The position numbers were made by a program, and so were the translations under genes. 46,699 bases of DNA from Hondaea fermentalgiana (taxonomy: Eukaryota; Sar; Bigyra; Thraustochytrida; Thraustochytriidae), in NCBI GenBank assembly GCA_014084085.1, contig NPFB01000113.1, positions 1-46,699 on the forward strand, written 5' to 3'. Shown piece by piece: positions 18,491-28,489 of the stretch (position 1 is the first letter of the stretch; every line of letters starts with the position of its first letter). Under the pieces are notes generated by a model. The model did not search any database and had not been told where the DNA came from. It saw only the letters and a list, made by a program, of their open reading frames with translations.

Positions 18491-19490
18491 GGTCGTCCTC
18501 GCGCGACTCTCCAAGACCCTATTGTTTTGTCTAAAAGGGCTCTGCTACAACGCGCTGCAGTTGCCGTCTCCCAGCCCGAACTCCGACAGCTCTCCAGCTG
18601 GGCCCGCGGTACCGGTCGGGGATGGGGTGACTAGAGCTCGGAACGGCCTTCGCCTGTGGCCTGCCGGCCGTTCTCGCGCGCCCTGGTTGCTCGGCCGCGC
18701 CGCACGGCCGCGTCGACACCGAGTCTGTGAAGCGGCTTTGGTTTCTCCTCCTTCGGGTCTCGCTTGCAAAGATTTTCCGTAACGAGCGAAACCGCGCGGT
18801 GCAGAAACGTCTTTTTAGACCTTTTTTTTTTAAAAAAAATAGGTCGTTTTCCCCTTGTCGCGTGAAGTCTTTGCTTCAAGGCTTTTGCCACGCGTGTAGA
18901 ACGTCATATCAAATGCACGCGCGGTTGCTGCTTACGGCGCGCGCTGTAGGCACGTCTTCCATTCTCTTGCTTGAGGCACCCTTTCTGCAATGCCATCTCT
19001 CTAGACAGACTCATTTTGCTACCGAGGCACGATCTCGGCCTTGCGAGATCGGTATAGGCCTTCGCATATGCACGAGTGAATGTGGAAAAGGATCAAGGAG
19101 GCAGACCTTGGCTCAATCTGTCTCCAAACCAATGTAAATCAGGCCTGACTGTCTATGAACTCCACAGCCACATTCCCAGGCTAGCCTTTACTGTTAGTAC
19201 ATGGAGGTTCACCGAAACGGTGTGTACTCCAAGCGCGGTTGAGGCTCGGAAACTAAATAACCAAAAAGTGGACACCGCGCGGCGCGGTGCGGCGCGGGGT
19301 GGGGCGGGGAGCCGCGCCCCGCTGCACGTTGCAGGCATTTCCCAGAGCGCTCTGCAGTGTACGGGTGAGCGCGACCCAGTTGTGCGCTCGCGTGAGAGAG
19401 CGCTGTATACCGCACTGGTGTGCAGCGCAAGGCGGTACAGTGCAGAAAAGGTTGGCGCTCTCAGATTTTACTGCAAGCAAAATCAAAAGA
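18491..19490. other. 1-kb divergent promoter region between VPS15 and the giant mosaic gene
   Basis: No supported gene. It holds a T-run joined to an A-run (about 18822-18840), AGGCCT half-sites near 19055 and 19141, an AGGCTAGCCT element near 19177, and a GC-rich run of GCGCG units (about 19274-19322). The frame of the giant gene is open back to about 19287, but the codons there lack an ATG. Confidence 0.5.
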
Positions 19491-22400
19491 ATGCAGCGAC
19501 GAAGACGGACGCAACGCGCAAAGGCAGCCGTCGTCTCGCCGAGCCTTGGGTCTCCCTCGCCGGGCGCGCCAGAAAGCGACGGGAATGGCTTCTCTGCGAC
19601 AGCAAGCGTCTTGCAGCAAGGTATTCCCGAGTACGACGCCGTGAGCGATGCATATTGCACTTATACCGACTCCAAGTCTTTTCGCGCGTCTCCGTACTTT
19701 AAGCTCACGGTAGCGCCGCAGCAAAGCAGAGCAGCTCAGGAGGCCGACCTTGTCGAGGAGGTGCTCCGTCGACGAGAGGTCAACCAATATAATGCAGTGC
19801 GTGACGATGCGAGGCGGCCTGCAAAAGGACAACAAGCGAGTATTTTAGGCTGTGTCGGCTCATTAAAGCGCCCTCGCCCAGACGCGATCGAAACGCGCTC
19901 CCCAGGAATGCCACCACCCGGCGTGCATGCATTTTCACCCTTGGGACCTGACAAGCCAGGCACAAAGGGATCAGCAGCAGGGTCGCGAGAGCTCTACCTC
20001 ATGAAGCTTGCTTTTTTGCGCGAAGGACTCGTCGAAGACATCAAGCGCAAGTTTCATCGCCTAAAGGCTATCATTGAACGAGGTGTCGCCTCAGAGCGCT
20101 GGACCGCAGCGGCAGTTGAAGCACACGTGAATGCGGCCGCCTTGGCGATGCGTCCGGCTCTCGAGCTCGTGCAAAAGCGAAGCGTTCAGGTCACAGAAGC
20201 CGTGCAAGCCTGGCGCGCAGAGCTCGGAGATCGATTTGCTCGCTTCACGTGGCGAGATTACAATTATCTTCTTAAGATGGCTGCGGATCTCGACTTTCTG
20301 GGGCAAACACTGCCAGGTGGGCGCGCAAATATACTCGACGGACTTGGTCTCGCTGCAGAGCGCAATCCGCTTCTCACAACTGTCGATCTCGACGCTCTGG
20401 CCGACCAACAACATGCCGCTCAGTCGCCAAACTGCATGCAGTTCCACGCGATTGTGGATGCGGAGACGGCCGAGCAGGACGCCGCACTCGATGCCAAGGA
20501 GCTCGAGGGTTTCGGCGAGGCGCCCGAAGGCTGCGTGTCACCGTTAAAACCTGTACCACCCGGAGAGGGCGAGCCTATTTCTCGAGCGCGACTCGAACTT
20601 GCTGCCGTGGTTCTATTGCAAGAAGAAAGAAGGTTTGGACGATTCGCCGAAGTGCCATCGCATGGGTCCGGGGGACGTGAGGGCTTCGCGTGTTCTAGCC
20701 AGTTTCTTCCTCAGTTTCGTACCCACGGGCCGGCTTCGGCTCGGGAGGACACCCTTCATGAGTCTCTTGAGGATTTGAGTCCTGGCATTGGCCAAGCTGG
20801 AATCCTCACGTTGGCCCAAGACAGCCCCTCGCGTCCACCAAGGGAACGGTCTGAGAAGGCGCTTGACAAGTGGGCATTGCCCGTTCAGCGTGAGAAAAAG
20901 ATCAAACCGAGGCGTGAGCTTCGTCGCGCTCTCGAGGTCGAAGGCCTCACTGAGCTGAGTCTTCGAGAGCTTGCGAGACAACCCTCAGAGCTGGCCCAGG
21001 GCGTTCTTGGTGCGGTGCGGGTTCTCCTGCTCAACCCGCGCGAGCCCCTACCCCCACGCAGTGAGTTCAAATGGAATCGTCTCGTAGGAGAGCTTTTGCA
21101 AAACCCTACGCGGCTTTTGAGACGGCTCTCTCTATTTCAGGGGCAAAGGGACATTTCCGTGTCTCGCGCCAAGTTTCTTCGTCCCATTTTCCAGGACGAA
21201 CGCTTTGATCCCGCGCGCGTTCGTCATGTTAGCCCAGCTGCTGCCCAACTGTGCATTTGGTGTCTCTCAAAAGCGAGCAAATTTGTTTTCTCCGTTGAGC
21301 ACTGCTTTGACTTTACAGCGCATCTGGAAAACACGGCGGACCGTTCGTCTGCACTGATCTCGGGCTTGAAACAGGAAATTCGAGACATGAAACAGCACAT
21401 TCTTGGAGAAAAAGCCACGCGCGACCTCGCAGCTGCTAAAGTACTCACTGTGCAAAAACCTCCGCGTGCTAGGCTCCAGATTAAGCACTTCATCGTCGAG
21501 CAACCGCGCGAAGAGCCGGAAAATGTCATTGTGTGGCAAAGAACCCAAAATACTAGCAAGGCTTGCAAAGCAGGTGCAGAAGAAGAAGAAGACATGGCAC
21601 CACCCGCGGGGGCAATGCGGGTTACAGCGGCTTGCGTCCAGCGCGCGACGCAAACGCACGTGTACGAAGCTGCTTTCAACGCGGCAGATCGTGTTCATGG
21701 AAGCAAACCAAGCGCTTCTGCCGACATTATCAAGAGTGAAGACATTGACGCCAGCAGCGAGAATGGCGCCAGGGACGCGGCTGATGAGGAAAACATTCGC
21801 ATAGCCGGCAAGCCCAAAGCACAAAGGGTCGCGTTGACGGAGAAAATCGTATATCTGGCCGGATCCGTGGTGGCTGACGAGGGCGAGTTCATCTGGCGCG
21901 GAGGCGTTCATCACCTCGGTTTCGGGTGCCTTTTGGCCACTGTGCACCGCATGCAAGATCCCGAGCGCGAATTCAGAATTTCGACTCTTCACGTAAAGAC
22001 CGGGGAAAAGGAGACTGTTCATTTGCCAGGAACCTTTGTGCGAACGCTGTTGGCGTTGCATTCGGGAAATGGCGATGGCGCACAGAAATTTTTACTGGGT
22101 CTGATCGATTGCCGAATGACTGCGACCATGTGTCGTGCGCTTGTTCGCATGCGTCACTCCTGCACAGTGATCATCCCGCACCCTCGCTTTGGGCTGGAAA
22201 TTTCTGGTGTGCGCCTCAACATGCAGCTCAAGGTGGGCCGAAACGGTGACGTCCTCATTAAAGCCCAAGAACTCACCGGGGACGATTTGCCCGGCGGCGA
22301 CATGCGACCTGGTTTTCCGCTATTGACGACGACAATTCCTTACGAGGAGCTGAAAGTTCTCGGCATGCCGAATGTGGCGAGTCTTGTCGATCGGCTTGAG

Positions 22401-25400
22401 ATTCACGCGTCAGGAAACACAGACGCGCGCACGCTAGAAATGAGTCCTGTATTATTCCGCGAGCAGGACATCTATGTGAGTGGTTTCCATGTTGACACGC
22501 TGACCGTATCTATGCGAGAGCGTGGTGCTACGATTCGCATTGAGGCTCGCGTGCATAAAGTTGGTGTATTGAAGAAAGAGGCCACCTTGCAGAGCTTCAA
22601 AGACGAGCTTGATCACGCGTTCTTGACCCTACAAGAGCTGACCAATGGCGATGATCGAAGCGCCAAGGCTCTTATGGGTCTCGACGAATACCCAAACCGT
22701 GTTGCCGCAGAGACCATCCTGGATCGTTTGATTATCCTTCCATGGCCCGAGAATCGCACAGGCCAGCGACTCGAATTCGCCTCGTGGCAGGAATGTGGTC
22801 TACGCATGCAGGTACGCTTGCACAAGATTGAAATATGCCAGATTCTTGTAGGTCCGCGCAGCACACTCTTCGACGCGAGGCGACAAATCGAGCAAGTGGC
22901 CAGCATCAAGTCGCAGCAGCTCCAAAGACCCGAGACGGAGCGTATCCCGAGCAAATTTCTCTTTGTGCAATGCCCTCACAAACATGAAGAAGTCGTGTCT
23001 TCCGCATTCGACTTTTTTCCGACGCTCGAGATTCACGCTGTCGAAGAATACAGCGAAGACGAGAACAGTGATGACGGAGAAGACGGCGATGACGCAGATT
23101 CCTTTTTTGCGCTGCCCAAACCGGAAGGAGATACTCGCAAGAAGCGCAAGAAGCGTCGGCGTCGGCGTCGCAAGAAGCGCGTTGACTTCTTGGCTCACCT
23201 CATGGAGCGTCTGGGGCGAAAGTCCCCAGAGGAGCTCGAGGCTGAAGAAGAAGCACGCCGTCTCGCAGAGGAGAAGGCTCGCAAGGCAGCCGCTCTCGAG
23301 GCCAAACGCAAGGCCGAGGCCGAGCGTCGAAGGCGAGAAGTCTTTTTTGAGGAACTTGTTCAGCTTCCAGGAACTGTGAGCGTGCGACGAGGTGCCAAGT
23401 ACTTTACTCCGAGTGTTGACCTGGTGGATATTCTTGAGCGCGGAGATCGAATTGAAATCGAAGGGATCCGTGCCATGGTCTCGAAAAACAAAAAGACACA
23501 ATTCGACCCGTGCACGGTCCCTTTGGCAAAGCCTTTCGACGTTCAGCCACCGGCAAAGACGGCTCTCACTGAAGGCTTTGACGACGATACGCTCGAGCTT
23601 GCGCACACGCAAGATAGCAGCGAGGGTGGCGAGGACAGGAATGCGCAAGATGCACTCGAGAGCAAAGAATCAGCAGACGCGCGTATTGGCAGCGCGGCTA
23701 GCAAGTCATCACGCGGGGGAATTATCGAAGAGGATCTAGACATGGGTGATCAGGCCAAGGAGTATGTTGATGTCGAGGCCTTTCGCGTTGTCCGCTCGCC
23801 TGGGAAAGCCATCGAGATCAAGAACGGGTTTGTGAGCATCGAAGAAGGCTCTCAGCGGCTTGTCACTCATGCAGATCTCCGGTACAACCTGCATGTGGGT
23901 GACTTTATCCGTCTGGACGACCGCGTACTCTTGGAGCTATCCGACGACCCGGAGGATCCCTTTGAGCCCGACTATTTGACACTCAAGGAGCCGTTTCCAA
24001 AACCGAGCATGGAGCATGTCCGTATTCAGCGCGTGGTGGTGATGGAGCTTAGCGAGAAAGAAAAGGAGAAGTCACTGCTGCAAAAGCAAAAGCAGGAGCA
24101 GGCTGAAAAGTTACGCAAGGCTCGATTGGAGGAGGAAATGCGCAAAACCGAGACATTTTTCGAGTTCACAATGTCGTGGCGCGAGCTTGTTCCAATGCTT
24201 GGCACGGGACCTCTGCATCCGCGACAGCAGGATTTCTGGGACCAAGTCTCGCTGGAATTTTCAATTCGGGCCGTCTTCAAGATGCTCTGTACGCAATGGT
24301 ACCCTCCGTCAGAAGGTCTTGACAACGGCAAGTTTGTCAAATTTCTTCGGGAACTCCCTGGGGTCATCAACGACAGGCTGACGCCAACTGAGGTCGATCT
24401 TATTTTCGCTCGCGCCAAGGGTCCGGCCGAACGCAAGCTCTCGATGAGGTCTTTTCTCGATGGTGCTCTTCCCGAGGTGGCCCTCGTTCATTTTCCATGG
24501 CTGGACGAACGCCCTGCAGTACGCAAGTTCATTGAGACCTTTATCTTAGACTGGAAGGAGTGCAAGCGCCTCAAATGGGCAGAGGCAAAGCGCCTTGCTG
24601 TGGTGTGTGAGGCAAAGCGACAATGTGCGGCCAAGGCAATTCAAAAGATCGTCCGGGGGCGCATATCGCTAAAGGCGTACAAGATCAAGCGGGTCGCTAC
24701 GATCCGTCTACAAGCGCAATTTAAGTCGTTTGCTTTTCGAGGAACATTTCTGAAAAAAGTGGCTCATGTCAGGCGTGCTCGAAACATCAGAAAAGAAGAA
24801 GCAAAGTCGATCCGCGAGGCACGGACCAAGTCGCGTATCTATGCGCGCGCGCATTTGATTTCCGGGACGTGCAACATTATTACGATTTCCAAGCATATCA
24901 AGGGATCCATCATGATTCACTGTTATCGGCCTACGGACTGCGAGACGAATTCTTTCACGCTGACCCTTGACGAGCTTCGCACGACAGTTGAGGACGCCAC
25001 GAACATTAGCAACTACACGGACGAAGATCTTTACAAGAGCGATTGTCTTCGCTTCGCGCTGCAGCGTCTGCAATACCGCAAGAGAGGCGATGAATACGCT
25101 CTCGTGCTTGGTCGCAAGGCTTCCAAAGAAACGGGGTCCAAGCTCCTACGGCAAGGCGTCTACGTGGTGGCCACGGACCGCACCAAAGTATTGCACATCG
25201 TCACGATTACAGAGGAACGTGGGGAATATTCTTTCCATGCATACAACCCGGTCTCAGGAGAGATCAAGTCTGTGCTGCTGAGTCGCAAAAATTTGCACCA
25301 ATGGTTCAACTACAATGAAGACGCCGATGCCATCACTCCGCCTCTTTTGCGTCCGGAGCGACTACCTGACCTCTTGCAGTATCTTGTGAAGCGCCTTATT

Positions 25401-26711
25401 TTGTGTCGCGCCTGTGGACTCGAGACGCACCGAGCAATGCACAAGCGCGGCGACGATGTCCTCATGCTTGAGTGCGATGTCCAGGAGCAGCGCGAGCATC
25501 TCATGGCGTGCCGCATCCAGGGACTCTTTCGCCAGCGCCGCGCGTATAATATCATTGTGCGCATGATCCATCGCGCTTTTCGTAAGCAATGGGACCGCGA
25601 TTCGTCCAGATGGTACTACGTTCGTTTCGACACGGGTGAGGTTTCCTGGACACGTCCGCGCCTGCTCGGCACGCTCGACCTCCCAGATCCTCCAGATGTC
25701 TGGGAGACTTGCCAAGCCGAGGATGGGTCAGCGTATTACTACCATCCCTTGACAGGTCGCACAGCTTGGTTGTCAGAGCACGAGGCTGCCACAAGGGTAC
25801 AACGTCTCTTTCGCAAGACTCAGGGCGTGGAATTTCGCATGGACTTTGCAAGTGTCGTGCAGGCGCTTGCCTTTCAGCGGCGAACAGAAGTCCAGTACGA
25901 GACTGCTCCGGATCGTCTTTCAAGCATTGCCAACTATGCGTTGCTCATGCACACGCGTAACCATGACTATGCTCGTGCAAAGCAACTGTATACGGAGGCG
26001 CTGTCCAAGGCACCGCACAGTCCTCTCTTGCTCTACGCCTTTTCCATCTTTGAGCTGGTTGCGAATGGGTATCCACGCAAGGACACCTTTTCTCGAGCGA
26101 TGCGACGAATTGACGAGGCGCGACGCATCGACCCCAAGAATGAAAAATTTCTCTCTGCAAAGTCGGCGTTCTTCTTTTGGGCGGTCGTCTCACAGCCGCA
26201 GAGCTCAGATGCTTGGCTCAACTTTGCAATCGTCAAACAGTCCATTGATCACGACTACGAGCGCGCTGAGAAGTTCTTTCGCAAAGCGCTCGACCTCGAT
26301 CCAACCAATCAGAGCGCCATCGACAACTACAATGACTTTTTACTCAACAGACTGCCTGGTGGACGATTCGAGGGCGGCGGGCCCGGCGATATTGCCCGCA
26401 AGAGGAGCTCCGCGCTTTCACAAGATGGCGAATGGTACGAAATGTATGATCCAGAGGCCTCGCAACCCGAGTTCTCCCGATTCTGGTTCAATGACATCAC
26501 TCAGCAATCGCAATGGAAAGAGCCAAATTGGGATCTGGAATGGATTCAGCGCCGCAAGCGCGCCAAAATTATCAATGAGCACGATGGTTGGTCCCAATTT
26601 AGTGATTCTGTCACGGGAAGCTGTTTTTACTATCGTCTCGACACAGGTGTGGCGCAGTGGGACTGTCCGCCGTACCTTGCAAACTTTTTCGGGGTTCCTC
26701 TTGCTCACTGA
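19491..26711 (+). CDS. giant mosaic protein: beta modules, coiled coil, p25-alpha/TPPP-like, IQ, WW and TPR-like domains
   Basis: 2,406 residues, intronless; first in-frame ATG at 19491 (MQRRRRTQR). Visible order: unknown N-terminal half with helical blocks; a C2/beta-like region (about 780-1100); an acidic run followed by a very basic KKRKKRRRRRRKK (about 1185-1235) and a Glu/Ala/Arg coiled coil (to about 1285); two similar beta modules (about 1290-1350 and 1445-1505) with the pattern G.VS...G......DL...L..GD.I; a p25-alpha/TPPP-like domain (about 1561-1665) with KFVKFLRELPG and DLIFARAKG; IQ-type helices (about 1712-1756 and 2004-2030); WW-like domains (about 2033-2060 and 2068-2092) and an IQ motif (about 2100); a TPR-like block (about 2142-2286) with YERAEKFFRKALDLDPTN; and two more WW-like domains (about 2311-2345 and 2363-2394). 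IQ motifs suggest calmodulin binding, and p25-alpha relatives bind microtubules, so a cytoskeletal or ciliary scaffold is a reasonable inference. I know no named orthologue. Confidence 0.85.
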   Translation: MQRRRRTQRAKAAVVSPSLGSPSPGAPESDGNGFSATASVLQQGIPEYDAVSDAYCTYTDSKSFRASPYFKLTVAPQQSRAAQEADLVEEVLRRREVNQYNAVRDDARRPAKGQQASILGCVGSLKRPRPDAIETRSPGMPPPGVHAFSPLGPDKPGTKGSAAGSRELYLMKLAFLREGLVEDIKRKFHRLKAIIERGVASERWTAAAVEAHVNAAALAMRPALELVQKRSVQVTEAVQAWRAELGDRFARFTWRDYNYLLKMAADLDFLGQTLPGGRANILDGLGLAAERNPLLTTVDLDALADQQHAAQSPNCMQFHAIVDAETAEQDAALDAKELEGFGEAPEGCVSPLKPVPPGEGEPISRARLELAAVVLLQEERRFGRFAEVPSHGSGGREGFACSSQFLPQFRTHGPASAREDTLHESLEDLSPGIGQAGILTLAQDSPSRPPRERSEKALDKWALPVQREKKIKPRRELRRALEVEGLTELSLRELARQPSELAQGVLGAVRVLLLNPREPLPPRSEFKWNRLVGELLQNPTRLLRRLSLFQGQRDISVSRAKFLRPIFQDERFDPARVRHVSPAAAQLCIWCLSKASKFVFSVEHCFDFTAHLENTADRSSALISGLKQEIRDMKQHILGEKATRDLAAAKVLTVQKPPRARLQIKHFIVEQPREEPENVIVWQRTQNTSKACKAGAEEEEDMAPPAGAMRVTAACVQRATQTHVYEAAFNAADRVHGSKPSASADIIKSEDIDASSENGARDAADEENIRIAGKPKAQRVALTEKIVYLAGSVVADEGEFIWRGGVHHLGFGCLLATVHRMQDPEREFRISTLHVKTGEKETVHLPGTFVRTLLALHSGNGDGAQKFLLGLIDCRMTATMCRALVRMRHSCTVIIPHPRFGLEISGVRLNMQLKVGRNGDVLIKAQELTGDDLPGGDMRPGFPLLTTTIPYEELKVLGMPNVASLVDRLEIHASGNTDARTLEMSPVLFREQDIYVSGFHVDTLTVSMRERGATIRIEARVHKVGVLKKEATLQSFKDELDHAFLTLQELTNGDDRSAKALMGLDEYPNRVAAETILDRLIILPWPENRTGQRLEFASWQECGLRMQVRLHKIEICQILVGPRSTLFDARRQIEQVASIKSQQLQRPETERIPSKFLFVQCPHKHEEVVSSAFDFFPTLEIHAVEEYSEDENSDDGEDGDDADSFFALPKPEGDTRKKRKKRRRRRRKKRVDFLAHLMERLGRKSPEELEAEEEARRLAEEKARKAAALEAKRKAEAERRRREVFFEELVQLPGTVSVRRGAKYFTPSVDLVDILERGDRIEIEGIRAMVSKNKKTQFDPCTVPLAKPFDVQPPAKTALTEGFDDDTLELAHTQDSSEGGEDRNAQDALESKESADARIGSAASKSSRGGIIEEDLDMGDQAKEYVDVEAFRVVRSPGKAIEIKNGFVSIEEGSQRLVTHADLRYNLHVGDFIRLDDRVLLELSDDPEDPFEPDYLTLKEPFPKPSMEHVRIQRVVVMELSEKEKEKSLLQKQKQEQAEKLRKARLEEEMRKTETFFEFTMSWRELVPMLGTGPLHPRQQDFWDQVSLEFSIRAVFKMLCTQWYPPSEGLDNGKFVKFLRELPGVINDRLTPTEVDLIFARAKGPAERKLSMRSFLDGALPEVALVHFPWLDERPAVRKFIETFILDWKECKRLKWAEAKRLAVVCEAKRQCAAKAIQKIVRGRISLKAYKIKRVATIRLQAQFKSFAFRGTFLKKVAHVRRARNIRKEEAKSIREARTKSRIYARAHLISGTCNIITISKHIKGSIMIHCYRPTDCETNSFTLTLDELRTTVEDATNISNYTDEDLYKSDCLRFALQRLQYRKRGDEYALVLGRKASKETGSKLLRQGVYVVATDRTKVLHIVTITEERGEYSFHAYNPVSGEIKSVLLSRKNLHQWFNYNEDADAITPPLLRPERLPDLLQYLVKRLILCRACGLETHRAMHKRGDDVLMLECDVQEQREHLMACRIQGLFRQRRAYNIIVRMIHRAFRKQWDRDSSRWYYVRFDTGEVSWTRPRLLGTLDLPDPPDVWETCQAEDGSAYYYHPLTGRTAWLSEHEAATRVQRLFRKTQGVEFRMDFASVVQALAFQRRTEVQYETAPDRLSSIANYALLMHTRNHDYARAKQLYTEALSKAPHSPLLLYAFSIFELVANGYPRKDTFSRAMRRIDEARRIDPKNEKFLSAKSAFFFWAVVSQPQSSDAWLNFAIVKQSIDHDYERAEKFFRKALDLDPTNQSAIDNYNDFLLNRLPGGRFEGGGPGDIARKRSSALSQDGEWYEMYDPEASQPEFSRFWFNDITQQSQWKEPNWDLEWIQRRKRAKIINEHDGWSQFSDSVTGSCFYYRLDTGVAQWDCPPYLANFFGVPLAH

Positions 26712-27167
26712 TGTAAAATTGATAAGAATTGAAGCAAGGAGTTTCCCGGTTTTTTTGCGTTGCTGGTTTTTTTCTCTGTACGCGTGATCACTCACCGGGA
26801 TGCGTGCCGAGAGAGGACAGAAAAGCAGAAGAAGAAGAGAGAGAGAGAGAGAGAGAGAGAGGGAAAGAGCACCTCGCATTTTCGTATTTAAGAGAAAGTG
26901 TTGGACACAGAAGTGGTTCTAATGTTGTTTTTCAGAACATTGTACAAGAAAAGCTGGATGTGTTCTGTTCGAAAAATACGATTTCATACGGGTGATTGCA
27001 CACTCGCACAAAACAATGTGCTTGAATGACACGTCCGTCTCTTTTCGCGCAGAACGATCACGAATGTAGTTCTTTCTATGGTGAATTTCTTGCAATTTGT
27101 GCGCAGAGGTACGTTAAGGGAAACGTACAGGAAAGGCACACGACTAATAGGGCTAATAGGATACATG
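26712..27167. other. convergent intergenic region
   Basis: 3' flanks of the giant gene and of TrmH. It contains a (GA)n run at 26837-26861, and TGTAAA two bases after the giant gene's stop. No gene seen. Confidence 0.6.
26837..26861 (+). repeat. (GA)n dinucleotide repeat
   Basis: About 12 perfect GA units preceded by GAA units, about 125 bp after the giant gene's stop. Confidence 0.85.
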
Positions 27168-27989
27168 TTACTGCAAAACGGAAGGATCTTTGTCGCTTGC
27201 ACGGGCATGAAAAGCGCGGGACCAGGCTGCGTCAGGGATAACATCGCCATCTTCGTCAAGCTTGGGGTAGTCGATGCCCTTGGCATCGCAAAGGGCTGCC
27301 ACCTCTGGCTGAAAGAAACGAACAAGCAAGCGTCCCTGTTCCTCTGCGCTGAGCGCACTGTTGGCTTCCTCGTACATGCCAGCTGCCTCGCGCTGGCGTT
27401 GCGCCTCGTAAAGTACGATGGCCGTCGCTGCCGATACATTGAGACTTTGCACCATTCCTACCATGGGGATTGTAACAATATGGTCGGCAAATGCACGCCC
27501 CGCATCACTGACCCCTTCGGCCTCAGCGCCCACGAGTACGCAGGTGGGACGCGTATAATCAATTTGACGAAAATCGACTGCCTCGGGCGCGAGATCGGCA
27601 GTGATGATTTGCATTCCCTGCTCGCGCACGCACTGCACGGCCTTTTCCAGTTGCTCGTGGACACGGACCTGTACCCATCGATCTGCGCCCTTGGACGTGG
27701 ACAGAAGCTCCTTGTTTCGCGGTCGCCGGAGCCCCGCTCCCTTGGGGTCCTGCGAACCCTGGGCCCAGGCCTTGGCACTGCGTTTATGAACCCCATTTTT
27801 CAGCACGTGCTTGCTGTCATCCTGGTTCACGACGGCGTGCACCTCGAGGCAGCCCGCTGCCTCTGCCGTGCGTGTCACGGCGCCCAAGTTGAGGCTTTTG
27901 CGCACGCCGTCCATGAGCACCGTCAGGTCCGGCTGCCTCTGCGCCAAGACGCGCCGCAACCTCTGCAGCCTCGTGGCGCCCGGCGCCAT
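27168..27989 (-). CDS. TrmH-type tRNA (guanosine-2'-O)-methyltransferase, bacterial type
   Basis: 273 residues, ATG 27989. SPOUT-class RNA 2'-O-methyltransferase. N-terminal RRVLAQRQPDLTVLMDGV and a SLNLGAVTRTAEAAGCLEVHAV stretch, a central DFRQIDYTRPTCVLVGAEAEG, and C-terminal IPMVGMVQSLNVSAATAIVL (the SAM-binding trefoil knot) followed by LYEAQRQREAAGMY. All match the layout of the bacterial enzyme that methylates G18 in the tRNA D-loop, including its C-terminal extension. The conserved Arg of the first motif and the Asn of the knot are present. The closeness to proteobacterial TrmH, rather than eukaryotic TRM3/TARBP1, points to an organellar or laterally acquired gene. A roughly 30-residue basic insertion (nt about 27730-27830) separates motif 1 from the WVQVRVH strand. 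No clear targeting peptide is seen. It runs divergently from the gene at 28490. Confidence 0.93.
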   Translation of the reverse strand: MAPGATRLQRLRRVLAQRQPDLTVLMDGVRKSLNLGAVTRTAEAAGCLEVHAVVNQDDSKHVLKNGVHKRSAKAWAQGSQDPKGAGLRRPRNKELLSTSKGADRWVQVRVHEQLEKAVQCVREQGMQIITADLAPEAVDFRQIDYTRPTCVLVGAEAEGVSDAGRAFADHIVTIPMVGMVQSLNVSAATAIVLYEAQRQREAAGMYEEANSALSAEEQGRLLVRFFQPEVAALCDAKGIDYPKLDEDGDVIPDAAWSRAFHARASDKDPSVLQ

Positions 27990-28489
27990 CTTGCTTGCGG
28001 AGTCGCGCGCCCCACGCCGCCGCCTGCCCTCCGCTCCGCTCGGCTCCGCCCGACGCGCGCGAGACCGGGGCGCTCCGTATCGTTTTGCAAATGCCGCGAT
28101 GTGATGTCACCCGCCGCGCGCTCAACGGAGTCCACCGATTTGGCAAAGGGCGAAAAAAGCAGGAAACCGGAACAGCCGATCTCGCCAGCTGACGCACGCA
28201 AGACCATCTCACTCAGCACGCCTTCACGCCCGGGAATGAATGCCAGGCCGCCGACCTGGAGGTCGTGGAGATCATCGGCGTTATGTATGGCGTATACGTA
28301 CAAGGGGGCCGTCGAGAGTCCCTCGAAAACTGTTGATCGACGATCCCTCGCCCGCCAGGATTTCCGTGTTCGCGGTGTATTTGTATTCGCGGTGAAGACG
28401 AGTTAAGAGATTGGGAAGCAAGCAAACGAGCAAACAAGCAAGCAAGCAGGGACCAGCAGATCTCGAGCTCGCCCGCGTGCACGCGGCCC
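27990..28489. other. 500-bp divergent promoter region
   Basis: Separates the starts of TrmH and the 28490 gene. It holds AAGC/AAAC tetranucleotides at about 28417-28448. No convincing gene; the open frames here are GC-driven. Confidence 0.5.
28417..28449 (+). repeat. AAGC/AAAC tetranucleotide repeat
   Basis: Imperfect AAGC and AAAC units about 40 bp before the ATG at 28490, most likely in the leader. The same unit occurs in other flanks of the window. Confidence 0.75.

Noticed and set aside
19287..19490. Upstream extension of the giant protein
   Set aside because: It opens at GTG in GC-repeat DNA, with Arg/Cys-rich translation; the first ATG is 19491.
27078..28406. 442-codon plus-strand frame across TrmH
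   Set aside because: It is the shadow of the TrmH reading frame, whose catalytic motifs are unmistakable on the minus strand.
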